This document shows, piece by piece, positions 1 to 8,702 of a stretch of DNA of 64,000 bases (positions are counted from its first letter, which is position 1; each line of letters begins with the position of its first letter). Origin of the DNA: an uncultured Candidatus Pelagibacter sp. (GTDB lineage: Bacteria > Pseudomonadota > Alphaproteobacteria > Pelagibacterales > Pelagibacteraceae); assembly GCA_905616395.1 (NCBI GenBank), contig CAJQSQ010000007.1, positions 1-64,000 on the forward strand. Direction: 5' to 3'. The notes below the pieces were generated by a model. It searched no databases. It was not told the origin of the DNA and worked only from the letters and a program-made list of their open reading frames with translations. Both the position numbers and the translations under genes were made by a program.

Positions 1-1
1 T

Positions 2-847
2 GATCTAATGAGAATTTTTGGTTCCGAGTCTATGAATAATATTCTTCAAAAACTAGGTCTAAAAGATGGGGAAAGTATTGATCACCCCTGGATTAATAAA
101 GCACTTGAGAGAGCACAACAGAAAGTTGAGGCCAGAAACTTTGATATAAGAAAAAATTTATTAAAATTTGATGACGTTTTAAATGACCAAAGACATGTAA
201 TATTCTCTCAAAGAAATGGCGTAATGAATAGTGAAAAAGTTTTTGATTATTCAGATGAATTCCTATCTGAAATTATTAGTCATTTGATGACCTTAAAAAC
301 ACAAAAACTATCAACAGCTAAAAATAATGAATTTAACAATCAGCTAAAAACTTTACTAGGAAAAAGTGTTAACGATAATGAATTTAAAAATGTTACTGAA
401 TTAAGAGACGAAGAATTCAAAAATAAAATTAATTCTAAATTTTTAGAAGCAAGAAATGAAAGAATTAAAATGTTGGATGAAGAAAAAGCAAAAGAAGTTG
501 AAAAAAGAATTTTTCTCCAGTGCATAGATTTAAACTGGAAGTCACATATTCAATATCTCGAACAACTGAGACAGGTTATTGGCCTGAGATCTTATGGTCA
601 AAGAGATCCATTAGTTGAGTATAAAAAAGAAGCTTTTTTTCTTTTTGAAAACTTATTGAATAAATTAAAAATGGATTTTGTTACGATTTTAATCAATTTA
701 AAAGTAGTTCAAAAATCTACTCAAGAAAAAGAGACTCCTGAAACAAATAAAATTGATCCAAGATATACTAGAGAAAAAATAAGTAGAAATGAACCTTGTC
801 CATGTGGGTCTGGTAAAAAATATAAAAAATGCTGTGGTGCCTTATAA
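2..847 (+). CDS. secA: Preprotein translocase ATPase SecA, C-terminal part
   Basis: The gene enters from the left edge, so only about the last 281 residues of a protein usually near 850-900 residues are present. SecA is the cytoplasmic ATPase that pushes unfolded preproteins through SecYEG. The visible part has the helical scaffold block (KNLLKFDDVLNDQR), the helical wing region (LRSYGQRDPLVEYKKEAF) and, at the very end, the zinc-binding SEC-C motif CPCGSGKKYKKCC, which binds SecB or the ribosome. Its stop overlaps by 6 bases the stop of the convergent accA. The true start lies outside the window. Confidence 0.97.
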   Translation, partial: DLMRIFGSESMNNILQKLGLKDGESIDHPWINKALERAQQKVEARNFDIRKNLLKFDDVLNDQRHVIFSQRNGVMNSEKVFDYSDEFLSEIISHLMTLKTQKLSTAKNNEFNNQLKTLLGKSVNDNEFKNVTELRDEEFKNKINSKFLEARNERIKMLDEEKAKEVEKRIFLQCIDLNWKSHIQYLEQLRQVIGLRSYGQRDPLVEYKKEAFFLFENLLNKLKMDFVTILINLKVVQKSTQEKETPETNKIDPRYTREKISRNEPCPCGSGKKYKKCCGAL

Positions 848-1960
848 AGAAAATACTAAATAGCCCAATAAAACTATTACTCCAATTGCAGCTACTAAAT
901 TTAACTTGGATCGAAAGAAATTTTTAACAAATATATTAACCTTGTTTTCTTTCATGCTAAGTGTGCTTAAATCATCTAATTGGTTTACGAATCCTTTAGA
1001 TCTCCCAATAACTAAAAATTTATTTTTTCTATGATTAAAAATTTCTTCTCCACTCATATTAAAAAATTCACTCAAATTTTTTTCAATTGATTTTCTTACG
1101 TTATCTAATATTAGGTCTTTATCTCTATGAGCGCCACCAATTGGCTCTGGAATAATTTCATCAATTACTTTTAGTTCTAAAAGGTCTTTTGAGGATAATT
1201 TCATGGCTTTTGCTGCCTCTAAAGTTCTTTTGGGATCTCTCCATAAAATAGTAGCACAGCCCTCTGGAGATATTACTGAGTAAATTGCATTTTCTAACAT
1301 GATTACTTTGTTAGACGAAGCAAGTGCTATTGCACCTCCTGATCCACCTTCTCCAATAACAATTGCAAGAGTCGGAACATTTAACGACATGCAGCACTCA
1401 ATTGACTTAGCAATTGCCTCTGCTTGGCCTCTCTCTTCTGCGCCTACGCCAGGATATGCTCCAGGTGTATCTATAAAAGAAATTATTGGAATATTAAATT
1501 TGTTAGCTAATTTCATTAATCTAATTGTTTTTCTATAACCCTCAGGCCTCATCATTCCAAAATTTCTTTCAATTCTACTTTCAAGGCTATCTCCTTTTTC
1601 TTGGCCAATAACTAAAACCGATTTCTCATTAAATTTTGCAAATCCTGCTATTACTGATTTATCTTCTCCATAAAATCTATCTCCTGACAATGGAATAAAA
1701 TCCTCAAATAAATTATCAATAAAAAATTTTGCCTTGGGTCTATCTTCATGTCTTGCGACTAAAGTGGTTTGCCAGGGATCTAGGTTGGAGTAAATTTCCT
1801 TAAGTTTATTATCTATTTCTTTTTGAGATTCAGAAATTTTTTTTGTGTCTACTTCCGAAAGACCATCTTGATTATAAGGGTCTTTAAGTTTGTCTATTTC
1901 TATCTCTAAATTTTTAATATCTGTTTCAAAATTTAAATAATTTTTCATATGATTTTTCAA
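842..1960 (-). CDS. accA: Acetyl-CoA carboxylase carboxyltransferase subunit alpha, with C-terminal membrane segment
   Basis: AccA with AccD (24285-25214 here) transfers the carboxyl group from carboxybiotin to acetyl-CoA, the first step of fatty-acid synthesis. The crotonase-fold core is clear: SFIDTPGAYPGVGAEERGQA near residues 163-182, then EGGSGGAIALA and SVISPEGCA. At 372 residues it is about 50 longer than E. coli AccA. The extra C-terminus ends in a hydrophobic stretch (about residues 352-371, NLVAAIGVIVLLGYLVF) that looks like a single membrane anchor. A second in-frame ATG lies four codons downstream of the chosen start. Confidence 0.96.
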   Translation of the reverse strand: MKNHMKNYLNFETDIKNLEIEIDKLKDPYNQDGLSEVDTKKISESQKEIDNKLKEIYSNLDPWQTTLVARHEDRPKAKFFIDNLFEDFIPLSGDRFYGEDKSVIAGFAKFNEKSVLVIGQEKGDSLESRIERNFGMMRPEGYRKTIRLMKLANKFNIPIISFIDTPGAYPGVGAEERGQAEAIAKSIECCMSLNVPTLAIVIGEGGSGGAIALASSNKVIMLENAIYSVISPEGCATILWRDPKRTLEAAKAMKLSSKDLLELKVIDEIIPEPIGGAHRDKDLILDNVRKSIEKNLSEFFNMSGEEIFNHRKNKFLVIGRSKGFVNQLDDLSTLSMKENKVNIFVKNFFRSKLNLVAAIGVIVLLGYLVFSL

Positions 1961-2011
1961 TTATTAATTAATTATGAAAAAAGGCAATAAAATGTTTTAA
2001 ATAATTTATAT

Positions 2012-2039
2012 TTGACATAATTCTATTAAGAGATATTCT
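2012..2039 (+). promoter_or_regulatory. Probable sigma-70 promoter of the glycine riboswitch-glcB transcript
   Basis: TTGACA (2012-2017) is followed after 16 bases by TATTCT (2034-2039), a near-consensus housekeeping promoter. Initiation would fall a few bases before the first riboswitch helix at about 2050, which fits a transcript that starts almost directly with the aptamer. This is by sequence match only. Confidence 0.6.
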
Positions 2040-2049
2040 TAATAAATAT

Positions 2050-2195
2050 CGGGAGAGACTATTAAATAATAGCGCCGAAGGAGCAACCACCCCGGAAACT
2101 CTCAGGCAAAAGGACCGATAATAAACATAACACTCTGGAAAGAGATTTATCTCGCCGATGGAGCAAAACTCTCAGGCAAAAATACAGATGGGGTA
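2050..2195 (+). promoter_or_regulatory. Tandem glycine riboswitch upstream of malate synthase
   Basis: Two glycine aptamers lie in series. The first runs from about 2050 to 2125, with GGGAGAG, GCGCCGAAGGAGCAA and AACTCTCAGGCAAAAGGAC; the second from about 2131 to 2195, with CTGGAAAGAG, CGCCGATGGAGCAAAACTCTCAGGCAAAAATACAG. These are the conserved core blocks of the glycine (gcvT) riboswitch class. The second aptamer ends only about two bases before the glcB start codon, so control is probably through access to the start site. A glycine riboswitch on malate synthase is described for SAR11 and links glycine supply to central carbon flow. Confidence 0.95.
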
Positions 2196-2197
2196 AA

Positions 2198-4369
2198 ATG
2201 GGTGCTATGAAAGAACAATATACAAAAATACACAATCTGTCAGTTTCTAATAAATTACTTAACTTCGTTAATGAAGAGCTACTTAAAGATACGAATATTT
2301 CTTCAGAAAAATTCTGGGAAGGCTTTGATAGAGTAGTTCATGAATTAGCTCCAAAAAATAAAGACCTATTAAAAGTAAGAGAAGATTTACAACAAAAAAT
2401 AGACGATTGGCACATTGCAAATAAGGGCAATGAAATAAACCTGGAGAAATATAAAAAATTTTTAAAAGAAATTGATTATTTAAAAGAAGTAGGTCCTGAT
2501 TTTAAGATCAAAACAAATAATGTTGATGAAGAAATAACTAGTATTGCTGGACCACAATTAGTTGTTCCCATTATGAATGATAGGTATGCATTAAATGCTG
2601 CTAATGCTAGATGGATGAGTTTATATGATAGTTTGTATGGCACAGATATAATTGAACAATCTGAAGATAGTGTTTCTCAGAGATATGATCCTTTAAGAGG
2701 GGAAATGGTTATAAAATATGGGAGAGACTTTTTAAAAAAATATTTTCCTCTAGAAGATTTTGAATGGCATAGTATTACACAATTTAAAATAGATAACGGT
2801 TCTTTAATTGTATTAAAAGATAACGCTGAAACATCTCTAAAAAATAAAGATAAATTTGTTGGTCATAGAGGTGATGCCAATGCACCTTCAGCTATAATTC
2901 TAAAAAATAATAATCTTCATATAGAAATAATTATAGATCCAAATGCTTTTAGTGCTCAACAAGATTCTGCTAAAATTAGCGATATTATTGTTGAAGCAGC
3001 AGTTTCAACTATCTGTGATAACGAAGATAGTGTTGCTGCAGTTGATGCTGATGACAAAGTTATTTGTTATCGTAATTGGCTTGGACTTATGAAGGGTGAT
3101 TTGAAATCAACTTTTGAAAAAAATGGAAAGACTTATGAACGTAAATTAAATCCTGATAGAAGTTATATTTCTAAAGATGGAAAAGGACTAAAACTACATG
3201 GAAGAAGTTTGTTATTGGTAAGAAATGTTGGGCACCTCATGACTAACCCAGCAATCACTTTAAAAGATGGTTCTGAAATACCAGAAGGTATTATGGATGC
3301 TTTTATAACTTCAGCAGCGTGTCTTCATGATATTAAAAGAAGAGGTAATTCTAGAAGTGGTTCTATTTATATTGTTAAACCAAAAATGCATGGTCCTGAT
3401 GAAACTTCATTTACAGATTTAATTTTTACTAAAGTTGAAGAAGTTTTAGAATTGGAAAAATATACATGCAAAGTTGGAATTATGGATGAAGAAAGAAGAA
3501 CCTCTTCTAACTTAAAAGAGTGCATTAGAACACTTCAGAATAGAGTATTTTTTATTAATACTGGTTTTTTAGATCGTACTGGTGATGAAATGCATACTTC
3601 GATGGAAGCTGGTCCTATGGTTAAAAAAGGAGATATGAAATCTTCTAAATGGATAGGGGCATATGAAAATAATAACGTCGACATAGGTCTTCAGTGTGGT
3701 CTTTCTGGTAAGGCTCAAATTGGTAAAGGAATGTGGGCTATGCCCGATAAAATGAAAGAGATGATGGAGCAAAAAACTGGTCATCTAAATGCTGGTGCAA
3801 ATTGTGCCTGGGTTCCCTCACCTACAGCAGCAGCTCTACATGCTTTGCATTATCATGAAATAAATATTTTTGATAAACAAAAAGAAATTCAAAAAAGAGC
3901 ATCTGCAAAACTTGATGATTTATTAACAGTGCCAGTAGCAAATAGACCAAACTGGTCAATGGAGGAAATTAATTCTGAAATTTCAAATTCTGCACAAACT
4001 CTTTTAGGGTACGTTGTAAGATGGATAGATCAGGGAGTTGGTTGTTCAAAAGTTCCTGATATTAACAATATAGGATTAATGGAAGATAGAGCAACTTTGA
4101 GAATTTCATCACAACATATTGCTAACTGGATTCATCATGATATTTGCACAAAATCTCAAGTAATGGAAATAATGGAAAAAATGTCAAAGATTGTTGATAA
4201 TCAAAATAAAGCTGATTCTAAATATGAAAAAATGTTTAATAATTTTGATAGTTCTATTGCTTTCAAAACAGCTTGTGATTTGATTTTTAAAGGTAAAGAA
4301 CAACCTTCTGGTTATACAGAGCCATTATTACATCTTAATAGATTATTAAAAAAATCTAGTCTGAACTAG
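2198..4369 (+). CDS. glcB: Malate synthase G
   Basis: Condenses glyoxylate and acetyl-CoA to malate, the second step of the glyoxylate shunt and of glycolate use. At 723 residues it has normal malate synthase G length. The conserved blocks NRVFFINTGFLDRTGDE and HTSMEAGPM (about residues 449-475) carry catalytic and magnesium-binding residues, and NAGANCAWVPSPTAAALHAL is typical near the C-terminus. ATG at 2198 directly follows the riboswitch; ATG at 2207 (MKEQYTK) is the likely alternative start. Its stop overlaps by 14 bases the stop of the convergent recR. Confidence 0.97.
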   Translation: MGAMKEQYTKIHNLSVSNKLLNFVNEELLKDTNISSEKFWEGFDRVVHELAPKNKDLLKVREDLQQKIDDWHIANKGNEINLEKYKKFLKEIDYLKEVGPDFKIKTNNVDEEITSIAGPQLVVPIMNDRYALNAANARWMSLYDSLYGTDIIEQSEDSVSQRYDPLRGEMVIKYGRDFLKKYFPLEDFEWHSITQFKIDNGSLIVLKDNAETSLKNKDKFVGHRGDANAPSAIILKNNNLHIEIIIDPNAFSAQQDSAKISDIIVEAAVSTICDNEDSVAAVDADDKVICYRNWLGLMKGDLKSTFEKNGKTYERKLNPDRSYISKDGKGLKLHGRSLLLVRNVGHLMTNPAITLKDGSEIPEGIMDAFITSAACLHDIKRRGNSRSGSIYIVKPKMHGPDETSFTDLIFTKVEEVLELEKYTCKVGIMDEERRTSSNLKECIRTLQNRVFFINTGFLDRTGDEMHTSMEAGPMVKKGDMKSSKWIGAYENNNVDIGLQCGLSGKAQIGKGMWAMPDKMKEMMEQKTGHLNAGANCAWVPSPTAAALHALHYHEINIFDKQKEIQKRASAKLDDLLTVPVANRPNWSMEEINSEISNSAQTLLGYVVRWIDQGVGCSKVPDINNIGLMEDRATLRISSQHIANWIHHDICTKSQVMEIMEKMSKIVDNQNKADSKYEKMFNNFDSSIAFKTACDLIFKGKEQPSGYTEPLLHLNRLLKKSSLN

Positions 4370-4967
4370 TTTTTATTCCAGTTCGATTTTTAAAAGCAGA
4401 ATATAAAGTTCCGTCATCAAGGCTTTCTATTTCACCACCAACAGGAAGTCCTTGAGCAAGTTTTGTAACTTTAGTACCAGTTTTTTTTAAACTATCCTCT
4501 ATGTAATAGGCTGTAGTTTGACCTTCAACCGTTGCACTTGTTGCCAGTATAACTTCTTCAATATTTTCTCTTGAAACTCTTTCTACTAATGAGTTAATTA
4601 AAAGATCTTCTTTTCTCTGACCAGCAGATGAAATGGTTCCACCAAGAATATGGAAGTAACCTTTATAAATATTTGAATTTTCAATTGACCATTGATCCGC
4701 AATGTCTTCAACTACACATATTTTATTATATTTTTCTTTTGAATTTTCACAGTTGTCACAGCCTAATGAATTAGATTTTAAAGTACCACAAGATTGACAT
4801 CTAATAACATTTTTATAAACTTGTGCTAGAGTGTTTGCCATTGGCTTTACAAGTTCATCCCTGTTATTAATAAGTTTTAATACAATTCTTTTTGCAGATT
4901 TAGGACCTAAGCCAGGAAGTTTAGAAATCAATTTGATTAACTCTTCTATCTCATTAATATTTTGCAT
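4356..4967 (-). CDS. recR: Recombination mediator RecR
   Basis: RecR works with RecF/RecO in loading RecA at gapped DNA. Seen here are the N-terminal helix-hairpin-helix (LISKLPGLGPKSAKRIV), a C4 zinc finger (CQSCGTL...CDNCENS), then a Toprim domain (ICVVEDIADQWSIE; later ILATSATVEGQTTA) and the C-terminal LAQGLPVGGEIESLDDGTL. An in-frame extension reaches 5009, but it overlaps ybaB; ATG at 4967 (MQNINEIEELI) matches the usual N-terminus and gives 203 residues. It follows dnaX-ybaB, a classic gene order. Confidence 0.95.
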   Translation of the reverse strand: MQNINEIEELIKLISKLPGLGPKSAKRIVLKLINNRDELVKPMANTLAQVYKNVIRCQSCGTLKSNSLGCDNCENSKEKYNKICVVEDIADQWSIENSNIYKGYFHILGGTISSAGQRKEDLLINSLVERVSRENIEEVILATSATVEGQTTAYYIEDSLKKTGTKVTKLAQGLPVGGEIESLDDGTLYSAFKNRTGIKTSSD

Positions 4968-4971
4968 ATTC

Positions 4972-5289
4972 TTAAAGTGGCCATTTAAAACCAGGAATAC
5001 CAAATCCACTTGTAGACTTAGAAATTTCTTCAGATGTCTTGGATTTTAATTCTGATTTTGCATTGTTATGAGCAGCCACTATCAAATCTTCAATTATAAT
5101 CTTATCTTCCTTCAATATCTCATCCGAAAGATCAATTTTAATCATTTCATTTTCACCATTTAAAGTAACCTTTACAGAATTTGAGCCAGACGTTCCTTCT
5201 ACTTGAATGTTTTTTATTTTTTCTTGGCTTTCTTTCATTTTGGACTCTAATTCTTTTGCTTTATCTAAAATTTTTGTAAAATCAGTCAT
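4972..5289 (-). CDS. ybaB: YbaB/EbfC family nucleoid-associated protein
   Basis: A 105-residue protein of the YbaB/EbfC DNA-binding family, which lies between dnaX and recR in most bacteria. The N-terminus is a charged helix (KILDKAKELESKMKESQEKI) followed by a small beta sheet (VEGTSGSNSVKVTLNGENEMIKIDLSDEIL) and a C-terminal helix with the family pattern EDLIVAAHNNAKSELKSK. The C-terminus ends with FGIPGFKWPL rather than the Gly/Met-rich tail common elsewhere. Three bases separate it from dnaX. Confidence 0.9.
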   Translation of the reverse strand: MTDFTKILDKAKELESKMKESQEKIKNIQVEGTSGSNSVKVTLNGENEMIKIDLSDEILKEDKIIIEDLIVAAHNNAKSELKSKTSEEISKSTSGFGIPGFKWPL

Positions 5290-5292
5290 TTT

Positions 5293-6966
5293 TTAATCTT
5301 CTTTCCTAGGTTTAACGTCAACAAGTTCTGCATCAGGAAAATTTTTTAAAATATCTTTATAAGTTGAAGAATTTTTTACACTTTCTATTAGTTCTTTTTT
5401 TTGGTTAATTTCTTCTTCTTTTTTAGATGGCTGTCCTTTGGTTTTGCTGAGACTTATAATCCATCTTTCATTAGTCCATTCAAAAAGTTTTGCTGAAAGG
5501 TCTTTAATAAAATCTTTGTCTAAATCTTCATTAAATGAAATTTCAATTCTTTTATTTTCAAAACTTACAAGATTAACATTTTTTTCTAATTCATATTTTA
5601 ATTTAATTTCTTTTTTAGAAGAACATGTTTCTAACAGATCATCAAATGAATTTATAAGACTAGCATTTATTTCAATGCTATTATTTTCTTTTTCTTTGAT
5701 ATCTTTTTCTTGTACAATATTTTTTATTTGACCTATTGTTTCTGCTTTATCTTTTATTCCAAACATATCTTCGTTTTTTTTTTTTTGTAAAAAAGATGTT
5801 TGGTTTTCACTTTCAGCTAGCGGTCTACTGTCTTTGCTATATTCGTCACTGTCTTGTTTAATGCCTTTTAAATGAATTAATCTAATTAAGAACATTTCCA
5901 TTGATAAATGTTGATTAGAAACAATATCAAGCTCTTCAAGCGTTTTAATAGTAAATTGCCAAAATAATATTAAAGTTTCATCACTAACTTTTTCTGAAAG
6001 ATCTTTAATTCTATTAAATTCTTCATCATTTAATAAAAAATTATTACCATCTAGATTTAGTGAGTCGATATTTTTAAAATAATACAAGAGTTCTAAAAAA
6101 TCATTAATAAAAATTTTTGGTTCAACACCCTGGTTATATATTTCTCTATAAGTGTTGAGAACTTCAGCTTCTTTACCTTCAAATATTAATTCAAACAAAT
6201 CAATTAATTGGGACTTATCAAAATAACCAAATATTTTTTGTGCTGCTGTGAGATCTAATTCTTTATCTTTATCTAAAGTAAGCAGAGCCCTATCAAGTAA
6301 CGATAGTGCATCTCTAACTGAACCTTCGGAGATTTTAACAATTAATTTAAGAGCATCATCTGATGCATTACCATTTTCTTTTTCTTTAATCTTCTTGATA
6401 AAATCAAACAATTCTAAAGATTTAATTCTAGATAAATCAAATCTTTGACAACGCGAGACCACTGTAATTGGAATTTTTTTTATTTCTGTTGTTGCAAAGA
6501 TAAATTTTAAATATTCTGGTGGCTCCTCTAAAGTTTTTAACAATGCATTAAATGCTTGCTTGCTAAGCATGTGCACTTCATCAATTATAAATATCTTATA
6601 TTTAGCAGTAGTTGGGCCATATCTAGAAAATTCAATAAGGTCTCTTATATCGTCTACTCCTGTTTTGCTTGCTGCATCCATTTCTAAAACATCAATATGA
6701 TTTGAGTTAGAAATGCTATTACAATTTTCACAAAGTTCTTCTATACACAAATTATCTATTCCATTTGAACAATTTAAAGATTTTGCAACAATCCTCGCTG
6801 TAGTAGTTTTTCCTATTCCTCTAATTCCAGTAAAAAGATAGGCATTAGGCACTTTATTAGCCTTAATAGAATTAGAAATTGTTTCTGCAACAACATCTTG
6901 TCCTATAAGATCATTAAATGTCTGAGGTCTGTACTTTAAAGCTAAAACTTTTGTATTTTTATTCAT
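5293..6966 (-). CDS. dnaX: DNA polymerase III subunit tau (gamma/tau)
   Basis: Clamp-loader ATPase of 557 residues. Near the N-terminus are YRPQTFNDLIGQ, Walker A GIRGIGKTTTARI (about residue 48), a four-cysteine zinc site (CSNGIDNLCIEELCENC), the DEVHML Walker B and the sensor SRCQRFDLSRI. The remainder is domain III plus a lysine-rich, low-complexity tau region. The coding strand carries 13 consecutive A (codons 394-398). Slippage in either direction would reach a stop within about ten codons and give a product of about 403-406 residues, close to a gamma-length clamp loader. It heads the dnaX-ybaB-recR operon. Confidence 0.96.
   Translation of the reverse strand: MNKNTKVLALKYRPQTFNDLIGQDVVAETISNSIKANKVPNAYLFTGIRGIGKTTTARIVAKSLNCSNGIDNLCIEELCENCNSISNSNHIDVLEMDAASKTGVDDIRDLIEFSRYGPTTAKYKIFIIDEVHMLSKQAFNALLKTLEEPPEYLKFIFATTEIKKIPITVVSRCQRFDLSRIKSLELFDFIKKIKEKENGNASDDALKLIVKISEGSVRDALSLLDRALLTLDKDKELDLTAAQKIFGYFDKSQLIDLFELIFEGKEAEVLNTYREIYNQGVEPKIFINDFLELLYYFKNIDSLNLDGNNFLLNDEEFNRIKDLSEKVSDETLILFWQFTIKTLEELDIVSNQHLSMEMFLIRLIHLKGIKQDSDEYSKDSRPLAESENQTSFLQKKKNEDMFGIKDKAETIGQIKNIVQEKDIKEKENNSIEINASLINSFDDLLETCSSKKEIKLKYELEKNVNLVSFENKRIEISFNEDLDKDFIKDLSAKLFEWTNERWIISLSKTKGQPSKKEEEINQKKELIESVKNSSTYKDILKNFPDAELVDVKPRKED
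5774..5786 (-). other. A13 homopolymer in dnaX, candidate slippage site
   Basis: Thirteen consecutive T on the plus strand are read as A13 in dnaX, giving Gln-Lys-Lys-Lys-Asn at codons 394-398. One extra A leads to a stop after eight further codons past the last lysine of the run (about 406 residues in total). One fewer A leads to a stop at about 403 residues. The position, just after the clamp-loader core, is where gamma ends in other bacteria. Thermus makes gamma by transcriptional slippage on an A-run in dnaX; the same here is inference. Confidence 0.55.
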
Positions 6967-6976
6967 TTTATATAAA

Positions 6977-7060
6977 GGAGACTAGAACCTGAATAACTGT
7001 CTCTACGACTGCTTCCGTTAAGATCTGGTCGGGTTCAAGCAGTATCCACCTCTAGCCTCC
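6977..7060 (-). ncRNA. ffs: Signal recognition particle RNA (4.5S type)
   Basis: On the minus strand, complementary ends (GGCTAGA near 7055 and TCTAGTCTCC near 6977) close a long hairpin. The apical part reads ACCAGATCTTAACGGAAGCAGTC, which matches the conserved SRP domain IV loop (GGAAGCAG) bound by Ffh. The length of about 84 nt suits a bacterial small SRP RNA. It lies just upstream of dnaX on the same strand, a known gene neighbourhood in alphaproteobacteria. The exact ends are estimated from the terminal pairing. Confidence 0.85.
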
Positions 7061-7110
7061 AAAACTATTATAACAGTAATGTTTTCTATTCTACAAGAAA
7101 AGTTTCTAAG

Positions 7111-7941
7111 TTATTTTTCTCTAAACTTATCAGCTTCAAAAACACCTAGTACGTGAAAATCTTGACAATGAAGTCCCAATTCTTCTAAAGATTTTTGCAC
7201 TTTTAGATTTTCAATATGGCCTTCTAAATCACATAAGAAAAAGTATGACTCGAATGAATTTTGTTCTGGATAACTTTGAAGCTTTGTAAGATTAATTCCA
7301 TTTATTGCAAAGCCACCTAATGATTGATATAGGGCTGCAGGCTTACTTTTTAGTTTAAATAGAAAAGAAGTTATATATTTCTTGTCACCAAAATCAGGCT
7401 GTAAAACCTCATTTCCCATTACCAAAAACCTTGTGGCATTACCCTCTTCATTCTCAATATTTTTTGAAAGTATTTTTAGATCATAAATTTCTGCACTCAA
7501 AGAAGAGGCAATTGCTGCTTCAGTTTTAATTTTAGTTTTTGAAATTGTCTCAGCTGAACCAGCAGTATCGGCACGAATATGCTCAACTAAATTATTTTTT
7601 TTAATAAATTTAGAGCATTGTGATAAGCCTTGAGAGTGAGAATAGACATCTTTTATATCACTTAAATTACTATCTGGTTGTCCTAATAAATTATGTTCAA
7701 TTTTATGAAAATGTTCAGCATAAATATTCAGCCTATATTTGAAAATAAGATATTCGATTCCGATATTTCCTGTAATTCGATTTGATTCTGGAATTACCAT
7801 TCTCGAATTTTTATCTTGAGATGTTTTTAAAAAACATTCGTCAAATGTTTTACAAGGAATTACCTCTGCTTTAGGATCTATTTCTAACGCTGCTAGATGT
7901 GAATATGCACCAAATGTACCTTGAAAATAAATTTTGCTCAT
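7111..7941 (-). CDS. pheA: Prephenate dehydratase
   Basis: Converts prephenate to phenylpyruvate for phenylalanine synthesis. The 276-residue protein has the catalytic domain (YFQGTFGAYSHLAA at the N-terminus; the TRF catalytic motif in NATRFLVMG near residues 168-176) and a C-terminal ACT regulatory domain (SKPAALYQSLGGFAINGINLT; ESYFFLCDLEGH), which senses phenylalanine in this family. There is no fused chorismate mutase, so this is the monofunctional alphaproteobacterial form. It follows kdsB with 2 bases between and is probably co-transcribed. Confidence 0.94.
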   Translation of the reverse strand: MSKIYFQGTFGAYSHLAALEIDPKAEVIPCKTFDECFLKTSQDKNSRMVIPESNRITGNIGIEYLIFKYRLNIYAEHFHKIEHNLLGQPDSNLSDIKDVYSHSQGLSQCSKFIKKNNLVEHIRADTAGSAETISKTKIKTEAAIASSLSAEIYDLKILSKNIENEEGNATRFLVMGNEVLQPDFGDKKYITSFLFKLKSKPAALYQSLGGFAINGINLTKLQSYPEQNSFESYFFLCDLEGHIENLKVQKSLEELGLHCQDFHVLGVFEADKFREK

Positions 7942-7943
7942 TT

Positions 7944-8684
7944 TTATGATTTATATTCCATAATTTTTTTTATAGCCAGATAATCTTCTTTTGTATCTAC
8001 GCCTATAGGAGAAAAATTTGCCAAAGCAACACTGATTTTCAAATTATTATCTAATGCTCTTAGTTGCTCTAATCTATTTTGCTTTTCACTTGATGTTTGA
8101 TTCAGACTAACAAATTTTTTCAATATACATGTTTTGTATGAATAGATTCCAATATGATGATAAATATTTTGATTATTTTCTGAAAAACTATCTCTAGTAA
8201 AATTTAATGCTATTGGAAAATTATCTTTTTTTAGTTTTGACTCCGTAATAACCTTTACTACATTTTGATCATTTAACATTTTATCACTTTTAATTTCTGC
8301 TGCTAATGTTCCAATTTCAGAATTATTATTAATCATGAGGTTATTTAAATTTATAATATCATTTTTGTCGATATTTGGCTCATCTCCTTGTAAGTTTAGT
8401 ATAAAATCAATGTCCTTAATGTTGAGTTTTTCATAAGCCTCAAAAATTCTATCTGTACCAGTCTTGTGAGTGCTACCAGTTAAAATGGCTCTACCTCCAT
8501 TTTTTTCAACATCATCAAGTATTTCTTTATCTTCTGTTGCTACTACGACTTCACCAATTTTTGCTTCTTCTGCTCTTTTAAAAACATGAGAAATTATTGA
8601 TAAATTATTTATTTTTAAAAGTGGTTTACCCGGTAATCTAGTTGCCGACATTCTTGATGGAATTAATATTAACGTTTTAGCCAT
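7944..8684 (-). CDS. kdsB: 3-deoxy-manno-octulosonate cytidylyltransferase (CMP-KDO synthetase)
   Basis: Activates KDO with CTP for the lipopolysaccharide inner core. The nucleotidyltransferase signature is IPSRMSATRLPGKPL at residues 7-21. The family blocks VVATEDKEI and LNLQGDEPNI, and a GIYSYK segment near the middle, are all present. The length of 246 residues is standard. It pairs functionally with kdsD (14619-15590) elsewhere in the window, so the cell makes KDO-containing LPS. A perfect short palindrome lies upstream, in the gap to the divergent cytochrome gene. Confidence 0.95.
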   Translation of the reverse strand: MAKTLILIPSRMSATRLPGKPLLKINNLSIISHVFKRAEEAKIGEVVVATEDKEILDDVEKNGGRAILTGSTHKTGTDRIFEAYEKLNIKDIDFILNLQGDEPNIDKNDIINLNNLMINNNSEIGTLAAEIKSDKMLNDQNVVKVITESKLKKDNFPIALNFTRDSFSENNQNIYHHIGIYSYKTCILKKFVSLNQTSSEKQNRLEQLRALDNNLKISVALANFSPIGVDTKEDYLAIKKIMEYKS

Positions 8685-8702
8685 TATAAATTTACCAATT
8701 TA

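Noticed and set aside
1299-1538. A 79-residue plus-strand frame opposite accA
   Set aside because: Antisense shadow of a strongly conserved gene; no start context or known domain.
3569-3784. A 71-residue minus-strand frame opposite glcB
   Set aside because: Shadow of the conserved malate synthase coding region; composition follows the complementary strand.
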